Below, piece by piece: positions 44,835-57,433 of a stretch of DNA of 64,000 nucleotides; within the stretch, counting starts at the first letter, position 1, and every line of letters begins with the position of its first letter. A program made the position numbers and the translations under genes. The DNA lies in the NCBI GenBank assembly GCA_014529385.2, contig CM043963.1, forward strand, positions 111,380,912-111,444,911, given 5' to 3'. The notes below the pieces were generated by a model, which saw only the letters and a list, made by a program, of their open reading frames with translations, had not been told where the DNA came from and did no database searches. Source of the stretch: Adiantum capillus-veneris. Taxonomy: Eukaryota > Streptophyta > Polypodiopsida > Polypodiales > Pteridaceae.

Positions 44835-45177
44835 TGTTATTGAGGCACACAGGGAGTGGGAATTACGACTAAATCAACCATTAAGACAATGCATCATCTC
44901 ATTACAGATTCAGAACAGTTTCAGTACCCGTACTAGTTCAGAACAGAATCAGGGTACTGAATGGAAAGTGAAGATAGAATATATAGAGAAACACAGAATC
45001 TTCATAGCCATAGCCTTGCATTCATCATCTTCATCTCTTACATTGCACTACCATCATATGTGAGACCAACTACTAGGAGGAATGAAGAGGTACAAATCCC
45101 TTCACTAATTACAAACTAAAAAGTAAACATTACTAAGGTTCACTAACACTTTACTGAAAGAATATGCAAGGCTAACA
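44835..45177. repeat. LTR of element X (right)
   Basis: Same ends as the left copy. Followed by CCTCC, identical to the five bases before the left LTR, then by the resumed gag of Gypsy A. Confidence 0.93.
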
Positions 45178-45182
45178 CCTCC

Positions 45183-45730
45183 CAACAATAGACTCCGATT
45201 CTAGGATTGTCCATGCTAAGTCGTTTCAAAGGCTTCAAATCAACTTGATTGTATCCCTCAAATTCTAAAGTCGGTGGTCCTTCTTTTGCTACCATATCTG
45301 GAATTATGGTATTTACTTCTATCCCCCATTTGTCTATCACGTTAAGGTTTTCAACTTGTAAATACTAAGTTTTGTTTTTATCAATGTACATTTTTCCTTG
45401 TTAGTTTACCTTGATTTCCTCTTCAAACTCTATGTCATGGTTATTAATGCGAATGACATACTCTTCATTAGGATCCAAGTAAACCTAAGCTCCATGGCGA
45501 TTAGTCTTACAAAAAGAGAGTATGTGCTTATATCGCATTGTCGTTTCGGTTTCTGAATGAGTCGAATAAGAAGACATTTCAGATGTTGATTCTGAAAAAG
45601 TGTCTGGGACTTCTTCAAAGATAGTGTCCAAGTGATCGCCTTGATTCACACTCTCTTTGATGGATACTCTACTAGCGGTCTCTCCAAATCTGCCTTGATT
45701 TGCTAGTATACGACCAGATCTAAGGTTCAT
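45183..45730 (-). pseudogene. Gypsy A gag N-terminal part
   Basis: It begins MNLRSGRILANQ at 45730, a start commonly seen in plant Gypsy gag. An acidic Ser/Thr-rich segment follows (FSESTSEMSSYSTHSETET), then after frame changes VYLDPNEEYVIRIN and FEGYNQVDLKPLKRLSMD. It stops at 45183, where element X is inserted; the rest of gag resumes at 34647. This links the two halves of Gypsy A. Confidence 0.75.
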
Positions 45731-47291
45731 ATAGACTTGTGAAGCCCTGGATAGGGGACTTACCGTCGGATTGACTTGTTGTCAACTTCTTCCACTTGAC
45801 TTGATTGCAACTTCTGTCAAGCTTTCAATTCCTTGTGTGCCACCTGATTCTTGTATCAAGTTTAGTCAAGTTAGCTATTCTTTCACAAAGACCGTACAAT
45901 TTTTTTCTAGCTATTGCGGCTGGTCTATGTGTTTCACTTCAATTTAAGCTCAGTGAGTCAACAATTGAGAATTTCAGATTCTACTTTTGCAAAATGCCAA
46001 ATAGTAATCTGCAACCTGGAAACTGAGTGAACATTTGGATCCAATTGAACCCAAAATTTCTTGGAGGCCTTGTATTATGTTGGTTTGACACTGTACAAGT
46101 TCAAAAGTCAAAAAGTTTGCAGACTGACTTGGATCCAATTGGACCCAAAAATGTGTCTGCATACTAACTTTGCAAATTTGGCCACAATTTTCAATCGAAT
46201 GATCCAAGTCTTACCAAATTTGATTTATGGGCTTATTATAACATGCTAAAACTAGTCGTATGCTGGGTTGGTCAAAAAAGTTGAAAAATAGAACAAAAGT
46301 AAATAATCATGATTATTTACTTTTGGTAAACTTTTGCATCTTTTTTATCAAATGAACATGTACACTTGTTTATCACATCAATATAAACCTATGAATCAAG
46401 TTTCATCAAGTTTGAACAAGATTTTTCCAATTTACACTCAAGTTCTTGAAAGTTAGTACAAAATTTAGTTTTTATCAAGTTTTTGGTCAGTTTGGTGATC
46501 CAAATTCTATGGGCCTTTGCAAAAGATGTTTGCACACATGCATCGAGTCTCTGGTATCAACCTTGGTCTCTTTTGAGCTGAAAGTAAATAATCACGATTA
46601 TTTAATTCAGGCCTTAACTGAGCACTTTTTTGAATTTTTTCATTGGACAGTCTTTTCATGAGCTATTTTAAGCCTCTGAGTCAACAAGTTAAAAATTAAT
46701 CTGGCCTAAAATATCAAGAAAAAGTAAATAATCTGAGTTTTTTCAAACTCTTGAAATTTTTACCTCAATGTGTCCTTAAGCTTACCCACTGGTTCATACA
46801 ACTTTTAAAGCATGCCCTCCTCCAGTTGGATTCAGTGGTTGACGGTCTTTTGGTACTATTTCTAGCCGTAGACCTAAAATTTTGCAACTTCACATAAACA
46901 TTTACAATTGATTCTTTTGGAGGGAGCAATGCTCTAAAATCCACCTCGGATTTTACTTACTCTACTCTTAGGTTCTACTACAATGGGGTTGTGGAAAGTG
47001 TCTATGAACACTTATTTTTTTGTTTATTATGGTTTTTGAGCCTTGAACTTAAGACTTGTCTCGTCCGTCAATCATTCTTAAAATCCTAATCTATTCTACA
47101 ATCCTATAATCGTACAATCCTAAAAGGCACTTAGCAAGTACAACCTACTTCCAAGCTACCTCTACACATCAAAAGACGACAATCTTAAGCTATGCGATTT
47201 TAAAAAGAAGATTTGACTCTAGGTGATCCTAGAGAAAGTTAAAGGATAATTTCGCAAGACACTCATCTTTTTCCCTAGTTTAGATCTCTTG
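45731..47291 (-). other. Gypsy A leader
   Basis: About 1.56 kb between PBS and gag with no conserved coding sequence. It includes repeated text such as TAAATAATCATGATTATTTAC and close variants near 46300, 46590 and 46725, and TTGGATCCAATTG twice (about 46034, 46130). Long leaders are usual for Athila-like elements. Confidence 0.6.
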
Positions 47292-47311
47292 GATCCCCGG
47301 CAGCGACGCCA
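47292..47311 (-). promoter_or_regulatory. tRNA-Asp primer binding site of Gypsy A
   Basis: The plus strand reads GATCCCCGGCAGCGACGCCA, two differences from the recalled 3' end of plant tRNA-Asp. It sits two bases inside the LTR boundary and shows that transcription runs on the minus strand. Confidence 0.85.
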
Positions 47312-47313
47312 AA

Positions 47314-47861
47314 TGTGGAACGGGTGTCTAACCTCACTCCTATCTTATTGTAGACATAGTAAGAACCACAAATATAATTGTCAATCCATGGGACGAGCTG
47401 ACTCAACTAGTGTATAGAGGCTACAAGAGGTTGTCAATTTCTTGGAAAACAACAAACAACTCGTATCTAACTCAAGCTACACTCAAGTGACTGAAATCAC
47501 CCAAAGACAATCGCTCATCGGTAAACAAATCACATCCGTTATAGCATCAAATGACATCCAAATATTACAAAACTTCTAGGACATGTTTATAATACCTAAG
47601 CACACATGCTTATGGTCTCATATCTCACTTTAGGTCAAGTGCAAAAATCACAATTATTAACAACAGTGAGTTTTTGACTATATCTGGGAGCTCTAACTAA
47701 AGACAGAGGTTGATACAATCTGGAAGCTTGTAGCCCTGGCTCATCAATTACAATGTTGTTTTAGAAAGTAGGAGTTACAATATTCTTGATTCATCAAAAT
47801 AATAAGTGTTTTTACAATAAAAGCATCGAAAAATGGTAGCCGAGTTAGCTTGCTGCTAACT
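47314..47861 (-). repeat. 5' LTR of Gypsy A
   Basis: It begins TGTGGAACGGG and ends GCTGCTAACT in plus coordinates; the last base is probably mutated from A. It matches LTR A1 (334-1228) over both flanks but lacks about 350 bp of its middle. Sequence beyond 47861 belongs to Gypsy B, so A lies in B. Confidence 0.8.
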
Positions 47862-49436
47862 CTTTCTATTCTAAGCAATGTGACAGCATTTGAAGCTCGT
47901 GTGTCATTCTTGATGGAAGGTTGAAGAGATTTTTTAAAGGCTTACTTATCTGTTCGATGCTTCCTTGGAATCCAGTTTAGCCTTTTGGTTGGTTTTTGTA
48001 TTTGGCATTGTTCCTTGGTAGTGGGTTCTTTCTAACTGTACTATAATCGTAGGAGGAATTGAAAGAATTTAATCGACGAGGCAGTGACAATAGTGTTATT
48101 GATTACCTTTGGGACCCACTTCTTTGTGATTATTGGTTGTTTTGTTGATGTTGCTTGTTTGGGAACCCATACTTGTCCCTGCTTTATTTGTGTTTGAAGA
48201 GACGTCTTTGGGATCCACCTTGTCATTGTGTGAGTCTCCAGCAGTCTTTGCTTCAACTCTTGTACGCTTGGTTGAGGACGAGATTTAGACTTTGGGAGTT
48301 GATACTATAGCTTTTTTGGAAGCCAAATAAATTCCTTACCTCTTTGTGCTTGAATCAACTTCTTTGAAACACAAATTTGAGTTGCGAAAGCTTACAACTT
48401 TGTGATTTTCTTAAATGTTCTTGCAGGTTTTGACTGTTTTTCTTTTGGCATTGGATCTTGTGATCCTTCATCAAAGATCTTGGTCCTCTTGATCCATACC
48501 TGCTTTTGGCCGATCTGGCTCTTTGGTATCCAGATTTGTCAAACTTTTTGGTTCTCACTTGTTGTTATTTGCTTTTGTCCTTCTTTGGTGGTCACGGAAG
48601 TCGTTATAGTGATGGTGATGACTTGAGTTTCTAGTAGGGGATGTCATATGAATCATCACTATCGCTACTATCCTCATCAAGCTTGCATTTTATCCCTTTC
48701 CCTTTGTGGCTTGGCTGTTTATGGAAAGTTATTGTTTGCTTGCTCTTCATTTGTTGGTTTTGGGATGACTTTTCTATCCACTTGATTAGAGCATTGGTAG
48801 CCCATTCACATGGTTGTGTTCTTCTTGGTTGAGTCTTTTCTTCATGTATACGAGCCACATATGAGGGTGCTTGTTGCAGTTGCGTTTTCATGAAGATATT
48901 GAAATCCATTTTTGATGCACTTTATTCTTGTAGCGGTGACATTGGTTTCTAGGATTTTGATTTGGGAAATTATAAAACCGTGCATTTGTTAAAGTTTTGT
49001 TCACGTCACCTGTTGGCTTGTCTAGATTTTTATTTGTTGACATCTTCTTGAAGCTCCAAGTGTTCTACAGAGTCATAGAACTTTTCTTCTTCTTCGTCTT
49101 CGTTTTCTTGGATCACAGTCATTGCAAAGTAAAGAGCAACATCATAGCCATCTTCATCACAAAGCTTTGTTGTTGGATTTTCTTGAATAGCGCACACATC
49201 AAGAGTAGCCAATATGTATTCCCATTCAAGTGGCTCTAAAACTTCCTGAGGAAAGGGTTCTGGGATGTAATCTGTATCTTCAATTTCCCTTTCTAGGAAG
49301 CCTTTCTCTCGCTTTAAGCTTTCGCATTGCAAATCTCCATACATCCACATTTATGTAGGATTACCCAGCCATGCTAGAAGTTTTTATCCTACTATAGTAA
49401 AAGAATCAAACTCCTCCTCCATAGGTGTTCTCGTCA
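47862..49436 (-). pseudogene. Gypsy B pol linker fragment
   Basis: Minus strand from 49436: TPMEEEFDSFTIVG, SLKREKGFLEREIEDTDYIP, PEPFPQEVLEPLEWEYILAT and LCDEDGYDV, an acidic EDEEEEKFYDS, then (48909-48631) MDFNIFMKTQLQQAP and KLDEDSSDSDDSYD. A repetitive basic stretch with WIPK/WVPK units follows (48560-48041: RWIPKTSLQTQIKQGQVWVPK). It aligns with the protease-RT linker of Gypsy A, so gag and protease have been lost between the PBS and this point. It ends at the Gypsy A LTR. No enzymatic domain is visible. Confidence 0.7.
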
Positions 49437-49456
49437 CATCCCCGGAAACGACTCCA
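49437..49456 (-). promoter_or_regulatory. Decayed tRNA-Asp-type PBS (Gypsy B)
   Basis: CATCCCCGGAAACGACTCCA on the plus strand, a weaker match to the tRNA-Asp 3' end, one base inside an LTR start. On its other side it is fused directly to the pol linker. Confidence 0.6.
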
Positions 49457-49457
49457 A

Positions 49458-50283
<826 letters not shown>

Positions 50284-50522
50284 TGCGAGCGAATCACACC
50301 ACCCATAAAGTGCATGCAACACAACCTAGATCACATAATGTCAATCAAGGATACAGATGACACAATAGGCACACAGAGGAAATCTCTTTAGCTTGTCAGG
50401 CTAAGACCATCCTACACATACAACACTCTGGAAGGCCAACTAAATCACAACCTAGAGTCTCACTGCTCTCAACTACACCACCAACCCACATACACACAAA
50501 CGAAAGCAAATCCATCAAATCA
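50284..50522 (-). repeat. Gypsy B LTR, copy ii, partial
   Basis: GCGAGCGAATCACACCACCC and the following 230 bp repeat the first part of the B LTR, directly abutting the broken end of copy i. It is cut at CATCAAATCA by the Copia D1 LTR; the other copies continue with further B sequence at this point. Confidence 0.8.
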
Positions 50523-50754
50523 TGTGAGAATTGTTACCATATACATGTGGTAGTGATGTGTGTGAACACACTAGGACCGTCAGGGCATTTTCTCCCTGTT
50601 TAGGAGGTTTTTTCCCCGTGCATTGTATATACGCCCATCACTCTAGGGCTATCCATTTTTCCATTGCACACTAAGTAACATATTCTCATTGTGTGCCTTG
50701 AGCTTCCTTTGTTCTCCAAGTTGTGTGAGTTTCTCTACAACCCTAATTCCAACA
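50523..50754 (+). repeat. 5' LTR of Copia D1
   Basis: 232 bp, TGTGAGAATTGTTACC to CCTAATTCCAACA, ending two bases before the PBS. The left end is confirmed by the interruption of the B LTR. Confidence 0.88.
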
Positions 50755-50756
50755 AT

Positions 50757-50768
50757 TGGTATTAGAGC
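50757..50768 (+). promoter_or_regulatory. Copia D1 primer binding site
   Basis: TGGTATTAGAGC, one C-to-T change from the initiator-Met PBS TGGTATCAGAGC. Confidence 0.9.
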
Positions 50769-51087
50769 AGATTGCATCCTCCTGAGCTTAGTCGCCAGCA
50801 GCTCCAGCACACGCCTGCTCACTTTCTCTAATTTGTGTGAGATTTGGTGAGCATTCGCAGGTTGATAAAAATTTTGGATTTTTGATTTGGGCTCATTTTG
50901 GCCTCCATTTCCACTACAGCCAAGCCTGTGCAGGCAATTTGTCATTTTGTGTAGAATTTCTATCATTGTCAAATACTGCATAACAGGTCCCATAGAGTCT
51001 AATGTGGATTGTGCTATATAGCACCTGCTGGTCTCACTCAGTTTCTCCTCATTTGGGTAGTTTTCGCATCACATGCAGGCATTTTCC

Positions 51088-54000
51088 ATGGCTAACAACA
51101 ACACAGATGTGTTCAAGATGTTAGCAGCTGAGGACAGATTGGATGGGGAAAATTACCCTATATGTGGGCTTACATGATGCAACATGTTCTTGTGTCAAAG
51201 GGTGTCTAGAATATTGTGCAGGGCATTGATGTACGTCCTGGTTCTAAGAATGTACGTGATGTTGAGGATGTGGCAGGTCTTGCTGCAAGGATTTCTGCTA
51301 TTAGAGTTGTTTTGCCTACAAAAGAACAACCTCATTTGGGATGTAAAGGACACATAGTCTCATGCGTTGATTGCATCTTCTGTGAAGCGCACCATTACTC
51401 CTCACATTCGTTCAGCAAAATCTGCAAAACAGGCCTCGGATATTCTAGCAGGCCTTTATGCAAGCCGCAATGAGGCTAAAATTGCTTTGATGCGTAAAGA
51501 GCTGGAATCGAAGATTATGCATGAGGAAGATGATATGGAAACTTTCCTTGCTGGTGTCAAGGATATTTATGAGCAACTTATTTCTGCAGGTGAAGTCATT
51601 TGAGACAGTTCCCTTGTGCAGACTGTTCTTGATGCCTTACCAGATTCTTACCAGACTTTTGCTAGTACTTGGAGACTTATGACCCAAGGAAATCCTAAAG
51701 TTGTCAAGTTTGATGCATTATGCACATTGCTGTTGCAAGAGTCACTTTCCAAAAAAAATAGGACTAGGCAGTGTGTAGTTGAACAAGCTTTTATTGCTTC
51801 TCAAAAAAAGGGTGGTAATAGCAATGCAGCCACTTCTTATGGTTCTACTGCGAGTGGCAAAACTTATGTTCCTAATGCTTCTGCTGGCAGCAATTGGTCT
51901 AGAAATTCTGGTGATAAGGACAACAAGAAGATGTGTTGCCATTATTGTAAAGCTAATGATCACTTGATCAAGCACTTCCCTAAGTTGAAGGCCAAAGAGG
52001 CTGAGAAGAAAGAGGGTGGTTCCACTACAAATGCTGGTTCCACTACAAATGCAGCCATTGTTGAGTCTTTTGTGAAAGAAGTCTGTGATGCTGATGTTGA
52101 TGCAGAATGGGATTTTAGTGCTGAATGCACTTACAAACCTGTTGTCCATGATGCATGCATGTCAGTTGATGCATATTAATATGTGTGGTATTTCGACAGT
52201 GGTGCTACAAAGCACATTACCTCACATCGTGAATTGTTCACCTCTCTCGAGTCTGTCCCTTATGGGAATTCAGTCACTTGTGCCAACAATGTCTCTTATC
52301 CGGTTCAAGGAATTGAAAAGATTGTGCTTACTGGTGCAAATGGCAGTTCTTTCACACTTGTTGATGCACTTTATGTACCTGGGATCAAGAAGAATCTTTT
52401 GTCTATATCGGCACTTGCTAGACTTGGACTTGTAGTCAAATTTGTGGATGTCAGATGTACAATTCATGATCTTAGTTTTGGTGATCAAATTCTTTCATCT
52501 AGCCTTTTGTGCCGTGGGCTATATAAGCTCACTTTGTATGACAAGTGTGGACAAAATTTTGCAAATGCAGTGCCGATTCAAGGGCTGTTTCAGATGCAAA
52601 ATTGTGGCATGCATGTTTTGGGCATCTGAATTTTGCTAGTTTGCTATGTTTGCAAAAATCTGATATGGTTTCTTCTTTGCCGCCTCTTGAAACACCTATC
52701 AAAGATGTTTGTGAAGGCTATATTTTGGGTAAGATGCAGCGTTCGAAGTTTCCAAAGGATGGTTCAGTTAGGGCCACATGCAGGTTGCAGCTTGTGCATA
52801 ATGATGTTTGTGGGCCCATGCAAACTCTATCCTTGGGCAATTACCTTTACTTTGTGACTTTCATTGATGATTACTCCAGGCATGCATGGGTATTTCCACG
52901 TAATGCAAAGTTCGAACTTTTTATGTGCTTCAAATTTTTTTTGACTATGGCTGAAAATGTATTGAAATGTACTATGGGCACCCTCCGTTCCGATCGAGGG
53001 GGGAATTATATGTCTCATGAATTTAGTGCATTTTTAGCTAGTCGTGGAATAAAACACCAATGTAAAGTGCCTTATACACCTCAGAAAAATGGTGTTGCTA
53101 AGAGGAAAAACATATCACTTACAGAAATGGTACGATGTATGGTCAAAAGTCAAGCTTTGTCGCATTCTTTTTGGCTTGAGGCCATCATCTGTGCCACTTT
53201 TGTACTTAACAGGTGTCCTACAAAAGCTTTGCAGTTTATTACTCCATATGAAGCATGGCACGATAGAAAGCCTTCTATTGAGCACATGCGTGTTTTTTAC
53301 TGTTTGGCATATGCTTTGGTGCCACAAACATAGTGCAAAAAATTGGCGGATAAGGCTGTCAAGTGTATTTGTGTTGGTTATACTATTGAAAGAAAAGGTT
53401 ACAAGTTGTATCATCTGCAAACAAAGCATATTCTGGTTTCACAAGATGTAGTGCTCGTGGAAGATTTTGTTCAACCCTTGCTGTCATGTACTAAAGACAA
53501 GTATTGTAAGCTCACAGGACATTTATGACACCTTTTAGTGGTGAATTCTAATGAGGCAAATGTACAACCTATGGGGGTTTTCAAAAATGTTACAGATTAG
53601 CCGGATGCCGATGTACATGATGTACTTGATGAGGAAAGGGCTGAAAATGATCAGGCTAGAGGTATGCAAAAATGGCTTGTGCATACATTGTGTGACAGTA
53701 AATTAGATTCACCTTTTTCTAGTCGTACTCATTTAGGCTCTTGCCATGCATCTTATGCATCAGATTGTTATGCTTTGGTTGTGTCTAGCTTGCATGATGT
53801 TGAGGAACCTCTCTTTTTTAATGAAGCACAAAATTCAAAAAATTGGATGGTTGCCATGCAATCACAATATGATGCACTTATAGAAAATGACACATGGACT
53901 TTATGTGATTTTCCTTCTAGAAAAAAAACCATTGGTACGAAGTGGGTTTACAAGTTGAAAGGAAAAACGGATGGTGAGATCGATCGCCATAAGGCTCGAC

Positions 54001-54440
54001 TTGTTGCAAAGGGATATGCACAACAAAAAGGCATAGATTATGAAGAGACTTTTGCTCCCACTTGTCGTATGACTACTGTGCATTTTCTATGTGCATTGGC
54101 AACTCATTTTTGTTGGGATGTACATCAATCAGACATTGTTACTAGTTTCTTGAATGGTGACATATTTGAGGAAGTTTATGTAATGCAATCTCACAGTTTT
54201 GTCAAGAAAGGACAAGAGGACAAAGTGTGCAGATGTAAGAAGGCTTTGTATGGGTTGAAGCAATCTCCTTGTGCTTGGTATGAGAAAGCTGACACTCATT
54301 TGGCCAAACGAGGCTTTAGTAACAATCCAACATAAATCACATTGTATGTAAAATGTGAGGGTGATGTAGTTCTTTATGTAGATGGTTTGCTGATCACTGG
54401 ACCAAATGAGATAATATTGTTAAATTTAAGGCTGATTTGA
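51088..54440 (+). pseudogene. Copia D1 gag-pol
   Basis: The ATG at 51088 (MANNNTDVFKMLAAEDRLDG) opens gag. A frame change near 51165 and another near 51350 follow, then DDMETFLAGVKDIYEQLI and a knuckle MCCHYCKANDHLIKHFPK in which the last Cys is Phe. Next come protease WYFDSGATKHITSH, VPGIKKNLLSISAL, integrase (YFVTFIDDYSRHAWVF, LRSDRGGNYMS, NGVAKRKN) and RT (KWVYKLKGKTDGEIDRHKAR, ALYGLKQSPCAWYE). The catalytic box reads LYVDGLLITG, so the second Asp of YVDD is lost. About seven stops or frame shifts; RNase H is absent. Confidence 0.88.
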
Positions 54441-54475
54441 ATGCTACTTTCAAGAGAATTATTCTCTTGCACATT

Positions 54476-56149
54476 TCAAGCCTGTCCTTTTCTAGTTCCA
54501 CATATGGATATGTCATCCACATCTGTTCTTGGGTTTTGGTTGTTTTTGAGCCGTGTTTCATAGGCTTTTAGGAGGGCGTTTAATGGCTCATTAACCTTAT
54601 CGACCAACATTGATGCTCCTGAGCTAGCACTTCTCAGTTTCTCTTCTGTGGATGGTTCTTCTAGAGGTTGAGACATCTGCTTAAGAGAAGGTGCAACCCT
54701 TTCATCATGTTGTCTTATCTTCTCTTCAGCTTGTGTAAGCTTTTTAGCTAGGGATTTTTTCTCTTGTTCCCTATGTGCGTTCATCCTAGCCTTTCTAGCT
54801 TTCCAACTATTCTGTTTGCTCTTAGTTTTTTGACTAGGGGGGTCGGTCTTTGGTTCACCCATCTCTAGACTTGCATCAGTTTTCGTTTTCTCTGTTTCTT
54901 ACTTCTCCCCAGCTTCCTTTTGAGCTTGCACTCTCATAACTACTTGAACTGGTATGACGTTGTCATTTTCCGGGCTACTGGGTAGTTGAATGGTTTCTTG
55001 ACTTGGTTTGGATTTATAGACAGTTGAGGATCAAGTGAATGACACCACAGTCAAGACAATAGGCATTTACTTGAGTGATCTCTGTCTTAGGACATTGTTT
55101 GACCAAGTGGTTGTCATCACTTTTATGACAATCTATCTCTGGTTGAGGAACTTCTTCTTGCGATTCCTCTTGGCTATAAATAGGCTCTTACCTAGCTAAG
55201 CCTCTATTCAAAATGACTTGCAATGTCCTTTCATCCATCTCATGCCTTCTTTCTTCAGGTCAAAACACGGGAGATGGAGGTTGCATTGGCCTCACCATTC
55301 CATGTGTATCTCTCATCTTTTGTTGCTTCAAAGGGCAGTACATGCTTTGGTTGTTGTGATACATTATATTTGGTACTAGTGCCTGTTTGTCTGATGGTTC
55401 CATCATCAACATGTATTTCATGTCTACAAGAATTTTAGCACCTAGTAGTAGAGGTTGTTGTCCTAAGACATATTGTGGCCTTGAAACTCCTACTGGTCCT
55501 GGCGCATTCCCTATAACATATCTAGTTGGAGTAGGTGCTAATGAAATACGTTGTACATACCTGTCCCTAGAATTTTCCATGCTATAGTAACACTCTTCCC
55601 TCGTATGGTTTGTCCATTTTCTCTCAATTTTACACCATAGAGGTTCTTGGAGGTCAGATTTGACTAAAGGAGCATGCCTCTGAGCTAATCCTTCTAAAAG
55701 CTTTATTTTCTCACTAGATACATCTGGCTTTATTGTGGGTTGGGTTCTTGGTGAATCACTCCTCTGAGAAGATGTGTCACTCTCGCTCTTAGTATCATGT
55801 CTTCTCAAGGTTCTTCTCTGATTTGGTGAGGAGTAATTATAGGGGGTGGTGATGGTACATATGGTCCTGTTGTGACCGTGATTCCACCTCTATAAAAGTC
55901 ATGTTCTATGGCTGCATCTGGGTACAACCATGGTGGAAATGTAGCTAGGCTTGTGTCAAAATGTGGATAGATTGGCATTTTAGAACTTCTAGCTTGGCTT
56001 GCCATACCTCTGGTCATATCTACAAAAGGATTGGTAGATTGGCTTTCCATCGTGATGATCTTATCTTTCATAATGTCAGGCCCACTCAATACTCTCAAGA
56101 TAGTCCTTAATAAGCACCTTTGGCCCTTTGTCAGGTCCCTAAAAGTCAA
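54476..56149 (-). pseudogene. Gypsy B gag
   Basis: The minus strand from 56149 has MTFRDLTKGQRCLLRTI, SQSTNPFVDMTRGMASQA, FPPWLYPDAAIEHDFYRGGI and a Pro-rich stretch. Next (55808-55260) come EGLAQRHAPLVKSDLQEPLW and a region ending RPMQPPSPVF. Two Cys/His clusters near 55130-55030 follow (CHKSDDNHLVKQCP; YCLDCGVIHLILNC). The last part (54862-54476) is very basic, with AKKLTQAEEKIRQHDER and VDKVNEPLNALLKAYE. The last motif matches gag of Gypsy A. It breaks at the Copia D1 junction near 54470. Confidence 0.75.
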
Positions 56150-56749
56150 GTCTGGGTGTTCTTATGACCTCTAGATACTGGCTCTAGGTACCCTAAAAGT
56201 TTGAAATGAAAATCCTATTGCTCACAAGCTTTTTGCCTAGCTATACCAGACTAAATTTGGAGTTGGCTATCAAAAGTTAGAGCAATTTTGGTAAACTACA
56301 CTTGAAATAGCACTCATAACAGTTTTAGGATCAAGGACTTTTGCTTGTATCTTGACCAATGTGACCCAAATTTGTTGAAACTTGGTCATTAGGCTTACCT
56401 TAAAGTGCTTAACACTTCTAGAAGCTCAATGTGAGTTTTTACCTCCAAATTAGGACTAGAGACATCATACGTGTATGATGAGACATCATACATGTATGAT
56501 GAGACATCATACATGTATGATGTCTATTGTGGCCAAATCAAGTAATTTTTACTCCAGAGGATCTTTATCACTTGGGCAACTCTCAGCAACTTTCAAAATT
56601 GAATTTGGATATTTTTTGGGCAAGTTATGTTCATTACAAGCATGAATCTGTCCACATCCATCTTCTGGCCTTTACAAGCTCAAATAAGATCCAAATGCAA
56701 TGAAATTTTGGCTAGGGACTTATTTTATGCTCTAGGACAAATGAGGTAT
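56150..56749 (-). other. Gypsy B leader
   Basis: 600 bp between PBS and gag with no conserved coding sequence. It includes the 21 bp palindromic tandem repeat at 56461-56524. Confidence 0.6.
56461..56524. repeat. Three 21 bp palindromic units
   Basis: GACATCATACATGTATGATGA is repeated three times in tandem; the first unit has one G for A. The core CATCATACATGTATGATG is a perfect 18 bp palindrome, so each unit can form a hairpin or bind a dimeric protein. Confidence 0.95.
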
Positions 56750-56769
56750 ACTCCCCAACAACGGTGCCA
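56750..56769 (-). promoter_or_regulatory. tRNA-Asp-type PBS of Gypsy B
   Basis: The plus strand reads ACTCCCCAACAACGGTGCCA, matching the recalled tRNA-Asp 3' end apart from five differences, mostly C/T or G/A transitions. It is one base from the LTR start. Confidence 0.75.
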
Positions 56770-56770
56770 A

Positions 56771-57375
56771 TGTTGTGGGAGCAAATCACACCACCCATAA
56801 AGTGCATGCAACACTATGTAGATCAACATAATGTCAATCAAGGACATAGATGACACGATAGGCACACAAAGGAAATCTCTTAGCTTGTCAGGATGAAACC
56901 ATCCTACACATACAACACTCTGGAAGGCCAACTAAACCACAATCTAGAATCACCACCAACCCACATACACACAAACAAAAGGAAACCCATCAAATCATGC
57001 CAGAATTGTACCAAACTTAAGGAACACCATCCCCTCACTAGGATACACATGTCCCAAAGCATCTACACTCAAAACCCTAGCTCTAAACCCATCTACAAAA
57101 AACGCAAATAAAGACAGAGCTGAATTTGAAAGTGTCTAAAATTGAAATCTATGAGTACCTATGTGTAGCTTATGTCGCTACTAATGACTACTTGCAAGCG
57201 GAAAATAGACTTTGTTTGATATACTTACAACTCCAAATAGCTCGTAGATGCGTGAGCGCATTCACTCCGTTTTGTGAGGAATGCTTGGATTTGTCTCATA
57301 GATCTTGCCGAGACTAGCATGATGGTGTTGTCGGTTCTCCAATGTGATGAGCAAGCGGGGAGTAGCACTAGGATG

Positions 57376-57433
<58 letters not shown>

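Larger units (their letters stand above)
34653..45177 (-). mobile_element. Element X, gag-pol-less LTR element
   Basis: Bounded by LTRs of 341 and 343 bp (34653-34993, 44835-45177) with TGTTA...TAACA ends and a CCTCC target repeat on each side (34648-34652, 45178-45182). Without the Copia inserted in it, the interior is about 4.3 kb and has no reverse transcriptase, integrase or protease. It carries decayed minus-strand coding sequence instead. This fits a large non-autonomous LTR element (LARD-like), perhaps with a captured gene. Orientation is set by coding potential only; no standard PBS was found on either inner flank (both start CTTGGCA). Confidence 0.85.
26810..47861 (-). mobile_element. 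Gypsy A, Athila/Tat-like, split by nested insertions
   Basis: The minus-strand order is 5' LTR (47861-47314), tRNA-Asp PBS, leader, gag N-terminus (45730-45183), then after a 10.5 kb insertion gag (34652-31892), protease, linker, RT, RNase H, two integrase zinc-finger modules, integrase core, and a second protease-like domain ending at 26810. Joining the host parts across the insertion (34647 with 45183, less one TSD) restores continuous flanks. No 3' LTR is present. Asp priming plus the domain order suggest a non-chromovirus Gypsy. All frames are damaged. Confidence 0.85.
50523..54470 (+). mobile_element. Copia D1, 3'-truncated
   Basis: It has a 5' LTR, PBS, leader, gag, protease, integrase and the first half of reverse transcriptase, then an abrupt switch near 54470 to the gag of Gypsy B on the other strand. 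No 3' LTR or RNase H. It inserted into a Gypsy B LTR. A second, older copy of the family lies at 57735-60000. Confidence 0.88.

Noticed and set aside
47292-47311. tRNA-Asp gene
   Set aside because: Only the 3' end of the tRNA is matched; no cloverleaf precedes it. It is a retroelement PBS on the other strand.
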